64,000 bases of DNA from Bacillus pseudomycoides DSM 12442 (GCF_000161455.1 NZ_CM000745.1:437447-501446); one strand, 5' to 3'. Counted from the first letter of the stretch, positions 1-8,741 are shown. Numbers and translations are program-made. The notes: a model not told the origin generated them from the letters alone.

Positions 1-33
1 CAAGTATAATAATGTTTGTCTCGAGTGAATGTA

Positions 34-149
34 GTCTGGTAATGATGGCAGAGAGGTCACACCCGTTCCCATACCGAACACGGAAGTTAAGCTCTCTAGC
101 GCCGATGGTAGTTGGGGCCTTGCCCCTGTGAGAGTAGGACGTTGCCAGG
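34..149 (+). rRNA. rrf: 5S ribosomal RNA
   Basis: The sequence has the Bacillus 5S layout: it opens with GTCTGGTAATGATGGCAGAG, contains the conserved CCGAACACGGAAGTTAAGC core and closes with the complementary GTTGCCAGGC. It is the last gene of an rRNA operon whose 16S and 23S lie left of the window. The tRNA array follows after about 10 bases, so rRNA and tRNAs are probably co-transcribed. Ends are accurate to a few bases. Confidence 0.97.
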
Positions 150-159
150 CTAATATCAT

Positions 160-234
160 TCCGCAGTAGCTCAGCGGTAGAGCTATCGGCTGTTAACCGA
201 TCGGTCGTAGGTTCGATTCCTACCTGCGGAGCCA
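160..234 (+). tRNA. tRNA-Asn (GTT)
   Basis: Full cloverleaf with acceptor stem TCCGCAG/CTGCGGA, anticodon loop CTGTTAA and an encoded 3' CCA. First tRNA after 5S in the array. Confidence 0.97.
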
Positions 235-239
235 TGATT

Positions 240-331
240 GGAGAGCTGTCCGAGTTGGCCGAAGGAGCACGATTGGAAATCGTGTATACGTCACAAGCGT
301 ATCAAGGGTTCGAATCCCTTGCTCTCCGCCA
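240..331 (+). tRNA. tRNA-Ser (GGA)
   Basis: Class II tRNA with a long variable arm, acceptor stem GGAGAGC/GCTCTCC, anticodon GGA and an encoded CCA. Confidence 0.97.
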
Positions 332-341
332 TAATATTTTT

Positions 342-416
342 GGCCCGTTGGTCAAGTGGTTAAGACACCGCCCTTTCACGGCGGTAACACGGGTTCGAAT
401 CCCGTACGGGTCACCA
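342..416 (+). tRNA. tRNA-Glu (TTC)
   Basis: Acceptor GGCCCGT/ACGGGTC, anticodon loop CTTTCAC and an encoded CCA. Confidence 0.97.
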
Positions 417-421
417 CTTTT

Positions 422-497
422 GGAGGATTAGCTCAGCTGGGAGAGCACCTGCCTTACAAGCAGGGGGTCGGCGGTTCGATCCCGTCATCCTCCACCA
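422..497 (+). tRNA. tRNA-Val (TAC)
   Basis: Acceptor GGAGGAT/ATCCTCC, anticodon loop CTTACAA and an encoded CCA. Confidence 0.97.
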
Positions 498-521
498 TAT
501 ATAACATATGAATAGTATTGT

Positions 522-598
<77 letters not shown>

Positions 599-601
599 AA
601 T

Positions 602-677
602 GGTCCCGTGGTGTAGTGGTTAACATGCCTGCCTGTCACGCAGGAGATCGCCGGTTCGACCCCGGTCGGGACCGCCA
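602..677 (+). tRNA. tRNA-Asp (GTC)
   Basis: Acceptor GGTCCCG/CGGGACC, anticodon loop CTGTCAC and an encoded CCA. Confidence 0.97.
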
Positions 678-686
678 TTTATTTCT

Positions 687-762
<76 letters not shown>

Positions 763-776
763 TTTTAACTAAATAT

Positions 777-852
<76 letters not shown>

Positions 853-862
853 TGTAAGTTTC

Positions 863-946
863 GGAGGGGTAGCGAAGTGGCTAAACGCGGCGGACTGTAA
901 ATCCGCTCCTTCGGGTTCGGCAGTTCGAATCTGCCCCCCTCCACCA
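863..946 (+). tRNA. tRNA-Tyr (GTA)
   Basis: Class II bacterial tyrosine tRNA with a variable arm, anticodon loop CTGTAAA, acceptor GGAGGGG/CCCCTCC and an encoded CCA. Confidence 0.97.
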
Positions 947-960
947 TTTACATTTTATAT

Positions 961-1034
961 AGGGGTATAGTTTAAAGGTAGAACAGAGGTCTCCAAAACC
1001 TCCAGTGTGGGTTCAATTCCTACTACCCCTGCCA
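961..1034 (+). tRNA. tRNA-Trp (CCA)
   Basis: Acceptor AGGGGTA/TACCCCT, anticodon loop CTCCAAA and an encoded CCA. Confidence 0.97.
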
Positions 1035-1045
1035 AAACACAACAT

Positions 1046-1122
1046 GGCGGTTGTGGCGAAGTGGTTAACGCACCGGATTGTGGCTCCGGCATTCGTGGGT
1101 TCGATTCCCATCAGTCGCCCCA
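1046..1122 (+). tRNA. tRNA-His (GTG)
   Basis: Anticodon loop TTGTGGC. The extra 5' G (G-1) lies opposite the discriminator C, as expected for histidine tRNA. CCA is encoded. Confidence 0.96.
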
Positions 1123-1187
1123 TTTTTATTTTTTAATATTTGTAAATAAAGTAGTTAATACTTGCATATAATGAATTAAAACTTCGG

Positions 1188-1262
1188 TGGGCTATAGCCA
1201 AGCGGTAAGGCAACGGACTTTGACTCCGTCATGCGCTGGTTCGAATCCAGCTAGCCCAGCCA
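1188..1262 (+). tRNA. tRNA-Gln (TTG)
   Basis: Acceptor TGGGCTA/TAGCCCA, anticodon loop CTTTGAC and an encoded CCA. Confidence 0.97.
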
Positions 1263-1267
1263 TTTTT

Positions 1268-1342
1268 GCGGAAGTAGTTCAGTGGTAGAATACAACCTTG
1301 CCAAGGTTGGGGTCGCGGGTTCGAATCCCGTCTTCCGCTCCA
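1268..1342 (+). tRNA. tRNA-Gly (GCC)
   Basis: Acceptor GCGGAAG/CTTCCGC, anticodon loop TTGCCAA and an encoded CCA. A second glycine tRNA (TCC) stands alone at 7270. Confidence 0.97.
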
Positions 1343-1356
1343 AAGTAATTTAATAT

Positions 1357-1427
<71 letters not shown>

Positions 1428-1437
1428 TTCTCATTAT

Positions 1438-1519
1438 GCCGATGTGGCGGAATTGGCAGACGCGCACGACTCAAAATCGTGTTCCTTCGGGAGTGTCGGT
1501 TCGACCCCGACCATCGGTA
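1438..1519 (+). tRNA. tRNA-Leu (CAA)
   Basis: Class II tRNA with a long variable arm and anticodon loop CTCAAAA. The discriminator A is followed by TCA, so CCA is not encoded. It is the last tRNA of the array and is followed directly by a terminator. Confidence 0.95.
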
Positions 1520-1522
1520 TCA

Positions 1523-1547
1523 AAAAGACGAGTAATCGTCTTTTTTA
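1523..1547 (+). terminator. terminator of the rRNA-tRNA operon
   Basis: AAAGACG-AGTAAT-CGTCTTT hairpin followed by a T run, starting a few bases after tRNA-Leu. Confidence 0.85.
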
Positions 1548-1580
1548 TTTGTCTTCGGATTGATTATATCGTACATATTA

Positions 1581-1614
1581 AGCGCTTCTTACTGCGGTAA
1601 GGAGTGCTTTTTTT
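1581..1614 (+). terminator. second terminator-like hairpin
   Basis: GCGCTTCTTAC pairs with GTAAGGAGTGC (one GU pair) around a TGCG loop and is followed by seven T. It lies between the tRNA array and the integrase remnant and may be a backup terminator or belong to a lost gene. Confidence 0.65.
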
Positions 1615-1725
1615 GCGTTTATAGACGTTGAATTCTTAGATGACTATATTAACTCGAAGCGTGCGAGCAAATCGTTTACGCTGAGTGTGGAGGTGTAGTT
1701 GTGGTAAGACGAAGGAACGTGTTAA

Positions 1726-2006
1726 ATGATCGCGAATTATCTTGTTGTTCACAAAAGTAAAAAGTCGTACGTAGAAACGTTTGAGGATGCGCTAAGTATT
1801 TTTACGAAGAATTGTGAGTTACGTAATTTAAGGCCTCATACGATTGGGCTTTATCGTAAGGAAGTATCTGCCTAAACCATTTACGTGAGCAAGGTATCGA
1901 CAGTATAAATTTAAAGTTGTATAACGTCACAGAGGAACATAGTAAAGAAAACGTCATTTTATATATGCGTAATAAAGTAGAAAATCCTACGGAGCCCCGC
2001 GTTTAA
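1726..2006 (+). pseudogene. remnant of a phage-type tyrosine recombinase (N-terminal part)
   Basis: Frame 1 from 1726 reads 49 codons to a stop at 1873, with text such as YVETFEDALSIFTKN and LRPHTIGLYRKEVSA. The reading then resumes in another frame at 1869 with CLNHLREQGID and runs to a stop at 2004. This looks like the SAM-like core-binding N-terminal domain of an XerC/phage integrase (a domain of that kind has the LRPHTI.LYRKE pattern), interrupted by a frameshift. No catalytic domain (R-H-R-Y) follows, so the gene is a fragment. Its place behind a tRNA array is where integrative elements often sit. The family assignment is by eye only. Confidence 0.55.
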
Positions 2007-2171
2007 TTATAGTAAGTGACCACCATTCTCGTTGGCTTTACTCGTTTTTTTTATACGAGGAAGTCAAAGTATAACCAAGACTCTCTGTTATAGAATACAT
2101 ATTTTCCAATGTATATGTTAAGGATATATATTGAATGACTTTGTCTATAAGGAAAGGACGAATGTTTAAAT

Positions 2172-2978
2172 ATGAATTCAAAAGAATCAATTCTTAGCCT
2201 TACTAGTAATAATGATATTGTTAAATACCTAAATGTGAGGAAAGACCCTATCGATTTACGAGATAGAATGTTTCAAAGTTATCTTTTTAGTAATGAGGAG
2301 GATCTTCCAACTCAAGTGGATCTTCGAGAGCGAATGTCAGATGTTGTAGATCAAGGTCAACTTGGTTCTTGTACAGCAAACGCTATTGTATCCGGATTAC
2401 GTGAGTATCTCTTAAAACAATCGGGACGCCCATTTGTTCTATTATCGCGCTTATATCTGTATTATCATGAACGAAAAATAGAGGGAGACATTCAAAATGA
2501 TAATGGAGCTATTTTGCGAGATGGGATGAGTGTACTTGAAAAGCTGGGAGTCTGTCCTGAGAAAGATTACCCTTACCAAATAGAGCATTTTCGTGATACA
2601 CCATCCTCGAAATCGGATAATGATGCATTACTTTATCGGATTGGGCAATATAGTCGTGTGCAAGATTTACCACGATTAAAATCTGCACTGGCGCATGGAC
2701 TTCCAGTAGTTCTTGGTTTTCTAGTTACAAATGCCTTTTATCATTCTGATGAGGTAAGAAAAACTGGAATCGTACCTATCTCAGGGACTGATGATGTAAT
2801 TATAGAAGATGGACAACCAGCAGGACATGCTGTATGTGCTGTTGGGTATGATGATGATAAAAAAGTTGTGATTATTCGAAACAGCTGGGGGACAGAATGG
2901 GGAGATGAAGGGTATTGTTATTTTCCATATGAATTATTCCAAAACGGAATTGTACAGGATATGTGGACCGGACGCTAA
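2172..2978 (+). CDS. papain-like C1 family cysteine peptidase
   Basis: The 268-residue protein has the C1A peptidase core: a segment VVDQGQLGSCTANAI with the catalytic Cys, AGHAVCAVGYD with the catalytic His, and RNSWGTEWGDEGY with the catalytic Asn in the classic NSWG motif. The oxyanion Gln precedes the Cys by six residues. There is no signal peptide and no long propeptide, so it is probably cytoplasmic or released by other means. The substrate is unknown. A GGAAAGG ribosome site lies about 14 bases upstream of the ATG. The gene stands alone, with a terminator behind it and decayed DNA on both sides. Confidence 0.85.
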   Translation: MNSKESILSLTSNNDIVKYLNVRKDPIDLRDRMFQSYLFSNEEDLPTQVDLRERMSDVVDQGQLGSCTANAIVSGLREYLLKQSGRPFVLLSRLYLYYHERKIEGDIQNDNGAILRDGMSVLEKLGVCPEKDYPYQIEHFRDTPSSKSDNDALLYRIGQYSRVQDLPRLKSALAHGLPVVLGFLVTNAFYHSDEVRKTGIVPISGTDDVIIEDGQPAGHAVCAVGYDDDKKVVIIRNSWGTEWGDEGYCYFPYELFQNGIVQDMWTGR

Positions 2979-3000
2979 TTTCAGAATAAGGAAGGAGGAT

Positions 3001-3043
3001 AAAAAGATTATTCTAATTCCTCCTCTTTGAATAATCTTTTTTT
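3001..3043 (+). terminator. terminator after the C1 peptidase
   Basis: AAAAGATTATTC pairs with GAATAATCTTTT and is followed by a T run. Confidence 0.75.
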
Positions 3044-3048
3044 GTATT

Positions 3049-3434
3049 GCGTATACTATCTGCAAGCCGATTTTCCTTCGGCTTCACTCTTTCAAAACGG
3101 GGCGCTCTCTCTTCCGTGTCGTGCAAGAACGTAGCGGGGGACTTAATCAGTTGCCTGCTGTTTTTGCGAATAAACGTAAAAATTCTTGTCCACAATAACT
3201 AAAGAAGATATCTTAAGCTATTTGTAGCAACCTCCAGCAAATGTTTTTTGTACGACCGTTCTTGTAAAAGAGGCGGTCTTATTTACGTATTGCTATAAAC
3301 ACAAAGAAAAACTCTTATAGTATCAGTCATTCCGTTATCGGTACTAGCTGAACAAAAGTTAACACTACGAGCAATTCTCACCGTTCGCACCACGCATTAA
3401 AACCGTGCATTTTAATCGGCAGTGAGTCCGAGAG
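3049..3434. other. gene-free stretch, probably decayed
   Basis: No convincing gene. A 60-codon open frame on the minus strand (3195-3013) lacks a good ribosome site and recognisable features. A terminator-like hairpin, GACCG...CGGTC plus a short T run, lies at about 3252-3284, which suggests the tail of a lost gene. Confidence 0.4.
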
Positions 3435-3548
3435 TTCGATGAACCAAATCATGCGCATTATGAGGAAACACACTTTGTATTAAATAAATTTGGAGATGGA
3501 ATTGCTAGATCATTAACGAAATCTGGAGACCTTTCAGAACCAAAATAA
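3435..3548 (+). pseudogene. 3' end of an unidentified gene
   Basis: A 37-codon open stretch with coding-like composition (for example HFVLNKFGDGIARSLTKSG) ends in TAA and is followed by a proper terminator hairpin. It has no start codon with a ribosome site. It reads like the C-terminus of a lost protein. I do not recognise the family. Confidence 0.35.
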
Positions 3549-3561
3549 TGGGTTGTAAAAG

Positions 3562-3587
3562 TAGGCTTCCATTTTAGGAGGCTTTTT
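3562..3587 (+). terminator. terminator after the 3435 fragment
   Basis: AGGCTTCC pairs with GGAGGCTT (two GU pairs) around a six-base loop and is followed by T5. Confidence 0.6.
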
Positions 3588-3816
3588 GTATTTACACTGT
3601 AAAATCATGTTATTTGAGTGTTAAATTCGTAATGAATTATGAATTTAAGGTATAATATAATTTGGTGAATGAACGAAATTATATTGATTTATATTATGTC
3701 AGTAATGCGAATCAATAATGAACTTTTTGTATTTATTTTGAAAAAGTGTTGAATAAACATTGTATTTCATATTAATATTTTTATGTAGATTTAAACGTGA
3801 AAGAGAGTGGAACAGT

Positions 3817-4536
3817 ATGGGCCGTAAATGGAATAATATTAAAGACAAAAAAGCATCAAAAGATGCAAATACAAGCCGTATATATGCGAAATTTGGACGT
3901 GAGATTTATGTGGCTGCAAAACAAGGTGAGCCAGATCCAGAATCAAATCAAACGTTGAGAGTCGTATTAGAACGTGCAAAAACATACAATGTACCAAGAA
4001 CAATCATTGATCGTGCGATTGAAAAAGCAAAAGGTGGTTCTGAAGAAAATTACGACGAGCTTCGTTATGAAGGATTCGGACCAAATGGATCTATGGTAAT
4101 TGTAGATACACTTACAAATAACGTGAATCGTACTGCAGCGGATGTACGAGCTGCGTTTAGTAAAAATAGTGGTAATATGGGCGTAAATGGATCCGTAGCA
4201 TATATGTTTGATGCAACTGCTGTTATTGGGCTTGAAGGAAAAACAGCAGATGAAGTGCTTGAAATTTTAATGGAAGCAGATGTAGACGCGCGTGATATTC
4301 TAGAAGAAGAGGAAGCGGTTATCGTTTATGCTGAACCTGATCAGTTCCATTCGGTACAAGCAGCGCTTAAGGATGCTGGTATTACTGAATTTACAGTTGC
4401 TGAGCTAACAATGCTTGCACAAAATGATTTAACACTTCCAGAAGATGCACAAGTGCAATTTGAAAAAATGATTGATGCATTAGAAGATTTAGAAGATGTT
4501 CAACAAGTTTATCACAATGTTGATTTGGGTGAATAA
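3817..4536 (+). CDS. yebC: YebC/PmpR family DNA-binding regulatory protein
   Basis: The 239-residue protein starts MGRKWNNIKDKKASKDANTS, the standard N-terminus of the YebC/PmpR family (about 240 residues), and carries the family segments IYAKFGREIYVAAKQG, RYEGFGPNG and VADVRAAFSKNSGNMG-like text. Family members bind DNA as transcription regulators, and some bacterial paralogues act on stalled ribosomes. The start is set at 3817 rather than further upstream because GAGAGTGG precedes it at the right distance and the family begins with MGRKW. It is monocistronic, with a strong terminator behind it. Confidence 0.93.
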   Translation: MGRKWNNIKDKKASKDANTSRIYAKFGREIYVAAKQGEPDPESNQTLRVVLERAKTYNVPRTIIDRAIEKAKGGSEENYDELRYEGFGPNGSMVIVDTLTNNVNRTAADVRAAFSKNSGNMGVNGSVAYMFDATAVIGLEGKTADEVLEILMEADVDARDILEEEEAVIVYAEPDQFHSVQAALKDAGITEFTVAELTMLAQNDLTLPEDAQVQFEKMIDALEDLEDVQQVYHNVDLGE

Positions 4537-4541
4537 TATCT

Positions 4542-4587
4542 AAAAAAGAGACCTTTTGTTATTTAGAACAAAAGGCCTCTTTTTTTG
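4542..4587 (+). terminator. terminator after yebC
   Basis: AGAGACCTTTTGTT pairs with AACAAAAGGCCTCT and is followed by T7. Confidence 0.85.
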
Positions 4588-4680
4588 GATTGTTTGTAGA
4601 TTAAAAAGGATTCTCGAAATGCTTGTTGGAAATTAAATTATATTGATTTTAAAATAAAACTAATATTCTTTGGAAGCTGG

Positions 4681-4845
4681 ATGATGGAATATACAACCCC
4701 TAAGCATATTGTTGCTGTTTCTGCTTACATAAAATATATAACACGCCCACATATGAAGTCGAGAACACTTGATGCCATAAAAGCAAAGAATTTCATTCCA
4801 TATGAAACATGGAAAATAGATCCTTATGATTTGATAGGGAGATAA
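4681..4845 (+). pseudogene. Nudix hydrolase relic with internal in-frame deletion
   Basis: A 54-codon frame with a GGAAGCTGG ribosome site. The first part, YTTPKHIVAVSAYI, matches the opening of Bacillus Nudix hydrolases. The second part, TRPHMKSRTLDAIKAKNF and then IPYETWKIDPYDL, matches their C-terminus. The middle, which should hold the Nudix box GX5EX7REUXEEXGU, is missing. I infer an internal deletion of roughly 90-100 codons and loss of catalytic function. The family call rests on memory of homologous sequences. It is followed by an imperfect terminator hairpin near 4874-4920. Confidence 0.55.
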
Positions 4846-5201
4846 TAGATTATTTCATCTATTATTAATTTCAAAAGGGCAAGTGATTTGAGATATCATC
4901 AAATCAATCGTCCTTTTTTGCTTATATTGTGTAAGTAAAAATGTCTAGTATGATGTTTAATCGGTGAAATTAGGTAAAGTAATAAGATAAAAAGTATACA
5001 TAGTAAATACATATTGATTATAAGAACGTTCGTTTGGTATTATATCTATATTGTTCCAATTGGACTGTTATATTAATTTTTTAGAAATACTGTAGAAAAA
5101 ATGTTAGGAGGGAACTAACTAAAACTAAAAATATGCCAGGTGATATAATAGAAGAAGGATGGATATGTGATTTTAAAGCAATTCATCTGAATATATATAT
5201 C
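4846..5201. other. intergenic stretch, no gene seen
   Basis: Holds an imperfect terminator hairpin (about 4874-4920, GGGCAAGTGATTTG against CAAATCAATCGTCC, then T6) and AT-rich DNA. An AGGAGGGA-like sequence at about 5105 has no useful open frame behind it. Confidence 0.5.
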
Positions 5202-5388
5202 CATTTTGATTTTCCGACATATAAGTCGTGGCTATGAAAACAAAAGAGGATCTCCACTCATTTGCTCCCTTTGTTTTCACGTGGTATGGGGCCAAAAAAG
5301 GCACTGACCGATTCTATACATGGCCAGATTCTCTCTTCCATCTAAAAAGAAGGGGGGGGATGTTGTTTTTTAATTTCGATGTATATAG
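5202..5388 (+). repeat. dispersed repeat, copy 1 (bcr1-like)
   Basis: About 187 bases alignable with few changes to 12565-12750. Shared landmarks are CGACATATAAGTCG, TGAAAACAAAAG, CTCCCTTTGTTTTCACGTGG and TGGGGC.AAAAAAGGCA.TGACCG. The repeat contains a hairpin GAAAACAAA...TTTGTTTTC. Length and character fit the bcr class of B. cereus group repeats, and bcr1 is the best guess. Ends of this copy are more worn than those of copy 2. Confidence 0.75.
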
Positions 5389-5536
5389 AAGCTTACCATT
5401 TTTTCTGCTAGAATATGTATTCTATAACTTACAACATTGTAAGGTAGGTGTAAGAGAAATCGATTGGAGATTGTTTTAAAAAACGGTATTCTTAATGTAA
5501 GGATTATATATGGTGTAAGGAAAAGAGGTGTGCATA

Positions 5537-6313
5537 ATGAAAGAACGAGTACTGTCTAGAGTCAACTATCATCAAAAAGTTTCATTCAATCCAATTACAA
5601 AGTTTCTTTATAAAGCTATTATTTTATTATTACTACTGAGTTGTACATTATTATTTATCGGAAATGTAATGATTGAAAGAAGTGATATTAGTAAGCTACA
5701 TGTACCTGCTAAATTAGAGGTACCAGAATCTCTGGCTCACGCATTTATTGCGACAGAAGATAAAAGGTTTTATCACCATAACGGCTTAGACTATATAGCA
5801 ATTGTCCGAGCTTCTATTGAAAATATAAAAGCTGGTGGTGTTGTACAAGGTGGAAGTACAATTACACAGCAGCTTTCCAAAAATGCTTTTTTATCTAATG
5901 AACGTACATTTTCTCGTAAATGGAAGGAAGTTTTTTATACAAAAAAAATTGAGCGAACATTTACTAAAGATGAGATTTTAAAATTATATGTAAGCAATAT
6001 TTATTACGGAGAAGGTGCATGGGGGATTGAAAAAGCATCCAAGCTATACTTTGGCAAAACGGTAAATCAATTAACATTAAGTGAGAGTGCAATGATGGCT
6101 GCTGTTGTGAAAGCTCCTGCTTATTATTCCCCTGCTCAAAATTATGACAAAGCAGTAGAAAGACGAAATGTCGTTTTGAAATTAATGGAACGAGAAGGAT
6201 ATATTAGTCATGATGAATATGTGCAAGCAATTAGTGAAAAATTAGTAATTCGTCATGACATTCCAACTCAGCATTCATTGCAAAAAGTAGCTCGTGAAAA
6301 AGCGGTAAGTTAA
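5537..6313 (+). CDS. monofunctional peptidoglycan glycosyltransferase (GT51)
   Basis: The 258-residue membrane protein has one transmembrane helix near residues 19-42 and then a GT51 domain. ATEDKRFYHHNGLD holds the catalytic Glu of the EDxxFxxHxG motif, and GGSTITQQLSKN is the second family motif. KLYVSNIYYGEGAWGIEKAS and LSESAMMAAVVKAP follow as in penicillin-binding proteins. It ends there, so there is no transpeptidase domain. It should polymerise lipid II glycan chains at the outer face of the membrane. The ATG at 5537 is preferred to the upstream GTG because AAAAGAGG sits eight bases before it. Single gene with its own terminator. Confidence 0.9.
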   Translation: MKERVLSRVNYHQKVSFNPITKFLYKAIILLLLLSCTLLFIGNVMIERSDISKLHVPAKLEVPESLAHAFIATEDKRFYHHNGLDYIAIVRASIENIKAGGVVQGGSTITQQLSKNAFLSNERTFSRKWKEVFYTKKIERTFTKDEILKLYVSNIYYGEGAWGIEKASKLYFGKTVNQLTLSESAMMAAVVKAPAYYSPAQNYDKAVERRNVVLKLMEREGYISHDEYVQAISEKLVIRHDIPTQHSLQKVAREKAVS

Positions 6314-6348
6314 AAGTGAAGTTCCATAGGGGAACTTCACTTTTTTTT
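6312..6348 (+). terminator. terminator after the glycosyltransferase
   Basis: AAGTGAAGTTCC-ATAGG-GGAACTTCACTT hairpin with a T8 tail. Confidence 0.9.
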
Positions 6349-6504
6349 GAATAAGACTGCCAAAGAAGAGACACAATATTGACACATTTGTTGTATTTTT
6401 GAAAATTATGTGAGCGTGTTCATTGCATGATGTATAAAAGTATTGATATCATGTGTAATGTGTACAACAATGTATACAGAATATGAATTTAAAGAGGAAT
6501 GTAT

Positions 6505-7158
6505 ATGAAATCATCAAATAAAATCATGGCTCTTGGTATTGTTTTTTCTATTGCAGTGTTAATTGTAATTGGAACAGTTGCGTACAGTATCATAAATGAC
6601 AAAAAAGATAAAGGGAATGAAATGTTTGCTTATTCCACGCAGCAATCTTTAGGTAAGGAAGATGCACCCGTTAAGGTTGTTGAATTTGGGGATTTTAAAT
6701 GTCCAGCTTGTCGAACTTGGGATACGACAGTATTACCTCGTTTAAAAGAGGAGTATATTAATAAAGGGAAAGTTCAGTTTTATTTCATTAATTTTCCGTT
6801 TATTGGAAAAGATTCTAATTTAGGTGCAGCGGCTGGTGAGGCGATTTATAAACAAGACCCAGAATCTTTCTGGACATTCTATGATGAAATTTATCAAATT
6901 CAGAAGAAAGATACTGAAGAATGGATTACAGAAGAACTGCTTCTTAATACAGTGAAGGAAAAACTTCCGAAAGTTAATATAGAACAGTTTAAAAAAGATT
7001 TACATAGCAAAGAAACCCAAGACAAAGTACGTAAGGATTCCGATCGTGCACAAAAATTAAAAGTACAAGGTGCTCCTTCAATATATGTAAATGGGAATCT
7101 TTCAAATCCTGATTATGATAGTATGAAAAAGGCAATCGATAAAGAATTGAAAAAGTGA
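6505..7158 (+). CDS. bdbD: DsbA-like thiol-disulfide oxidoreductase, membrane-anchored
   Basis: The 217-residue protein has an N-terminal membrane anchor (about residues 7-28), then EDAPVKVVEFGDFKCPACRT with the active-site CPAC, and near the end QGAPSIYVNGN with the cis-proline loop. This is the thioredoxin-fold DsbA/BdbD group that forms or rearranges disulfides in exported proteins outside the membrane. The start at 6505 is used because AAAGAGGA lies seven bases upstream. The usual quinone reductase partner bdbC is not adjacent, so whether this is the true BdbD or a paralogue is open. Single gene. Confidence 0.85.
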   Translation: MKSSNKIMALGIVFSIAVLIVIGTVAYSIINDKKDKGNEMFAYSTQQSLGKEDAPVKVVEFGDFKCPACRTWDTTVLPRLKEEYINKGKVQFYFINFPFIGKDSNLGAAAGEAIYKQDPESFWTFYDEIYQIQKKDTEEWITEELLLNTVKEKLPKVNIEQFKKDLHSKETQDKVRKDSDRAQKLKVQGAPSIYVNGNLSNPDYDSMKKAIDKELKK

Positions 7159-7269
7159 TGATTATTCATCACTTTTCGACTTTTTTCGATAAAATTCTTG
7201 CTTGGGCTTTTATTACATGCTATACTATTTTACATAAGTTATTTCAATATCTTATGTTTTTTCATATTT

Positions 7270-7343
7270 GCGGGTGTAGTTTAGTGGTAAAACAAGAGCC
7301 TTCCAAGCTCTGGTCGAGAGTTCGATTCTCTTCACCCGCTCCA
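7270..7343 (+). tRNA. tRNA-Gly (TCC)
   Basis: Acceptor GCGGGTG/CACCCGC, anticodon loop CTTCCAA and an encoded CCA. It stands alone between bdbD and queG and has its own terminator. Confidence 0.96.
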
Positions 7344-7378
7344 GATATTATTTCATATTCTCATAATAAATTGTGATC

Positions 7379-7423
7379 AACGCAGTGTTTCGTTTCTAAG
7401 ATAAACGAGGCATTGCGTTTTTT
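7379..7423 (+). terminator. terminator of tRNA-Gly
   Basis: AACGCAGTG-TTTCGTTT pairs with AAACGAGG-CATTGCGTT and is followed by T6. Confidence 0.88.
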
Positions 7424-7552
7424 AATGTTTGGAAATGAAGATTTTATGCGAAAATAGAATTAAGGACTATGATTACGAAGTGGATTGCTAACCATCAGTA
7501 GGTGATTACTTGTTTGATGAGGATATGTATTCATCGTAGAAGGAGGCAAAGC

Positions 7553-8695
7553 ATGAATTTTGAGCAATTAAAGCAAGATGTTATAGCATATAGTAAAACA
7601 ATTGGAATAGATAAAATAGGCTTTGCGAGTGCCTCACCATTTGAAGAATTAAAACAGCGTTTAATTCAGCAGCAACAATTAAATTATCAGTCTGGATTTG
7701 AAGAACCTGATATTGAAAAAAGAACGAATCCACAGTTACTATTGCCAGGAGCAAAATCCATTATTGCAATTGCATTAGCGTATCCATCAAAGTTGAAAAA
7801 TGCACCGTTAAGTAAACGAGGAGAAAGACGTGGTATTTTTTGCCGTGCTTCTTGGGGACAAGATTATCATCTTGTTTTGCGGGATCGCCTGCAAAAATTA
7901 GAGGCGTATTTAATTGAGAAGCTTCCTGATATAGAAGTGAGATCAATGGTGGATACGGGAGAGTTGAGCGATCGCGCTGTTTCGGAGCGTGCTGGTATTG
8001 GATGGAGCGGTAAAAACTGTTCTATTATTACGCCAGAATTTGGCTCCTATGTGTATTTAGGTGAAATGATTACGAACGTACCATTTCCGCCGGATCAACC
8101 AATAGAAGATCAGTGCGGAAGTTGTACAAAGTGTATTGATATTTGTCCAACTGGTGCACTTGTACAGGGAGGACAATTAGATTCAAAAAAATGTATTGCT
8201 TTTTTAACGCAAACAAAAGGGTTTCTCCCAGAAGAATATCGAGATAAAATTGGAAATCGTATTTACGGCTGTGATACGTGTCAAACAGTTTGTCCAAAGA
8301 ACAGAGGGAAGGACTTTCATAACCATCTAGAAATGGAGCCAGATCCAGAGCTTGTTAAACCTTTATTAACTCCATTATTAACGATAAGTAATCGGGATTT
8401 CAAAGAAAAATATGGCATTATGTCTGGATCATGGCGCGGGAAAAAACCATTGCAACGAAATGCAATTTTAGCCCTTGCTCATTTCAAGGAAACCACAGCA
8501 ATTCCTGATTTAATTGGTGTTATGAAAGAGGATCCAAGACCTGTAATTCGTGGTACAGCAGCATGGGCTCTAGGAAAAATCGGTGGTGAAGGTGTAGGAG
8601 AATCGATTGAAAAGGCAATGGAGCGTGAAAAGGATGAAGAAGTTCTTCATGAAATGAATCGCGGTCTTGAAATGTTAGCTGAGAAAAAACAGTAG
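7553..8695 (+). CDS. queG: epoxyqueuosine reductase QueG
   Basis: The 380-residue protein matches QueG, the cobalamin- and iron-sulfur-dependent enzyme that reduces epoxyqueuosine to queuosine in tRNA. It holds two 4Fe-4S cluster motifs, CGSCTKCIDICPTGAL and CDTCQTVCP, the family segments VDTGELSDRAVSERAGIGW and GKNCSIITPEFGS, and a C-terminal HEAT-like part (RNAILALAHF, RGTAAWALGKIGGE) as in other Bacillus QueG. The start at 7553 has AGGAGG nine bases upstream. The next gene follows after 46 bases and may be co-transcribed. Confidence 0.95.
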   Translation: MNFEQLKQDVIAYSKTIGIDKIGFASASPFEELKQRLIQQQQLNYQSGFEEPDIEKRTNPQLLLPGAKSIIAIALAYPSKLKNAPLSKRGERRGIFCRASWGQDYHLVLRDRLQKLEAYLIEKLPDIEVRSMVDTGELSDRAVSERAGIGWSGKNCSIITPEFGSYVYLGEMITNVPFPPDQPIEDQCGSCTKCIDICPTGALVQGGQLDSKKCIAFLTQTKGFLPEEYRDKIGNRIYGCDTCQTVCPKNRGKDFHNHLEMEPDPELVKPLLTPLLTISNRDFKEKYGIMSGSWRGKKPLQRNAILALAHFKETTAIPDLIGVMKEDPRPVIRGTAAWALGKIGGEGVGESIEKAMEREKDEEVLHEMNRGLEMLAEKKQ

Positions 8696-8741
8696 ATAAT
8701 GCCTCTTTTTTTCATATTGTGTAATATGGAGGGAGAGGCCT

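Noticed and set aside
3013..3195. 60-codon minus-strand frame beginning MWTRIFTFIRKN
   Set aside because: No ribosome site, and it overlaps the terminator of the C1 peptidase gene. No recognisable feature, so only mentioned under the gene-free stretch.
5228..5479. 83-codon frame, and its counterpart at 12597-12782
   Set aside because: Both lie mostly inside the dispersed repeat and lack ribosome sites. Reported as repeat, not as genes, although the similarity of frames is noted.
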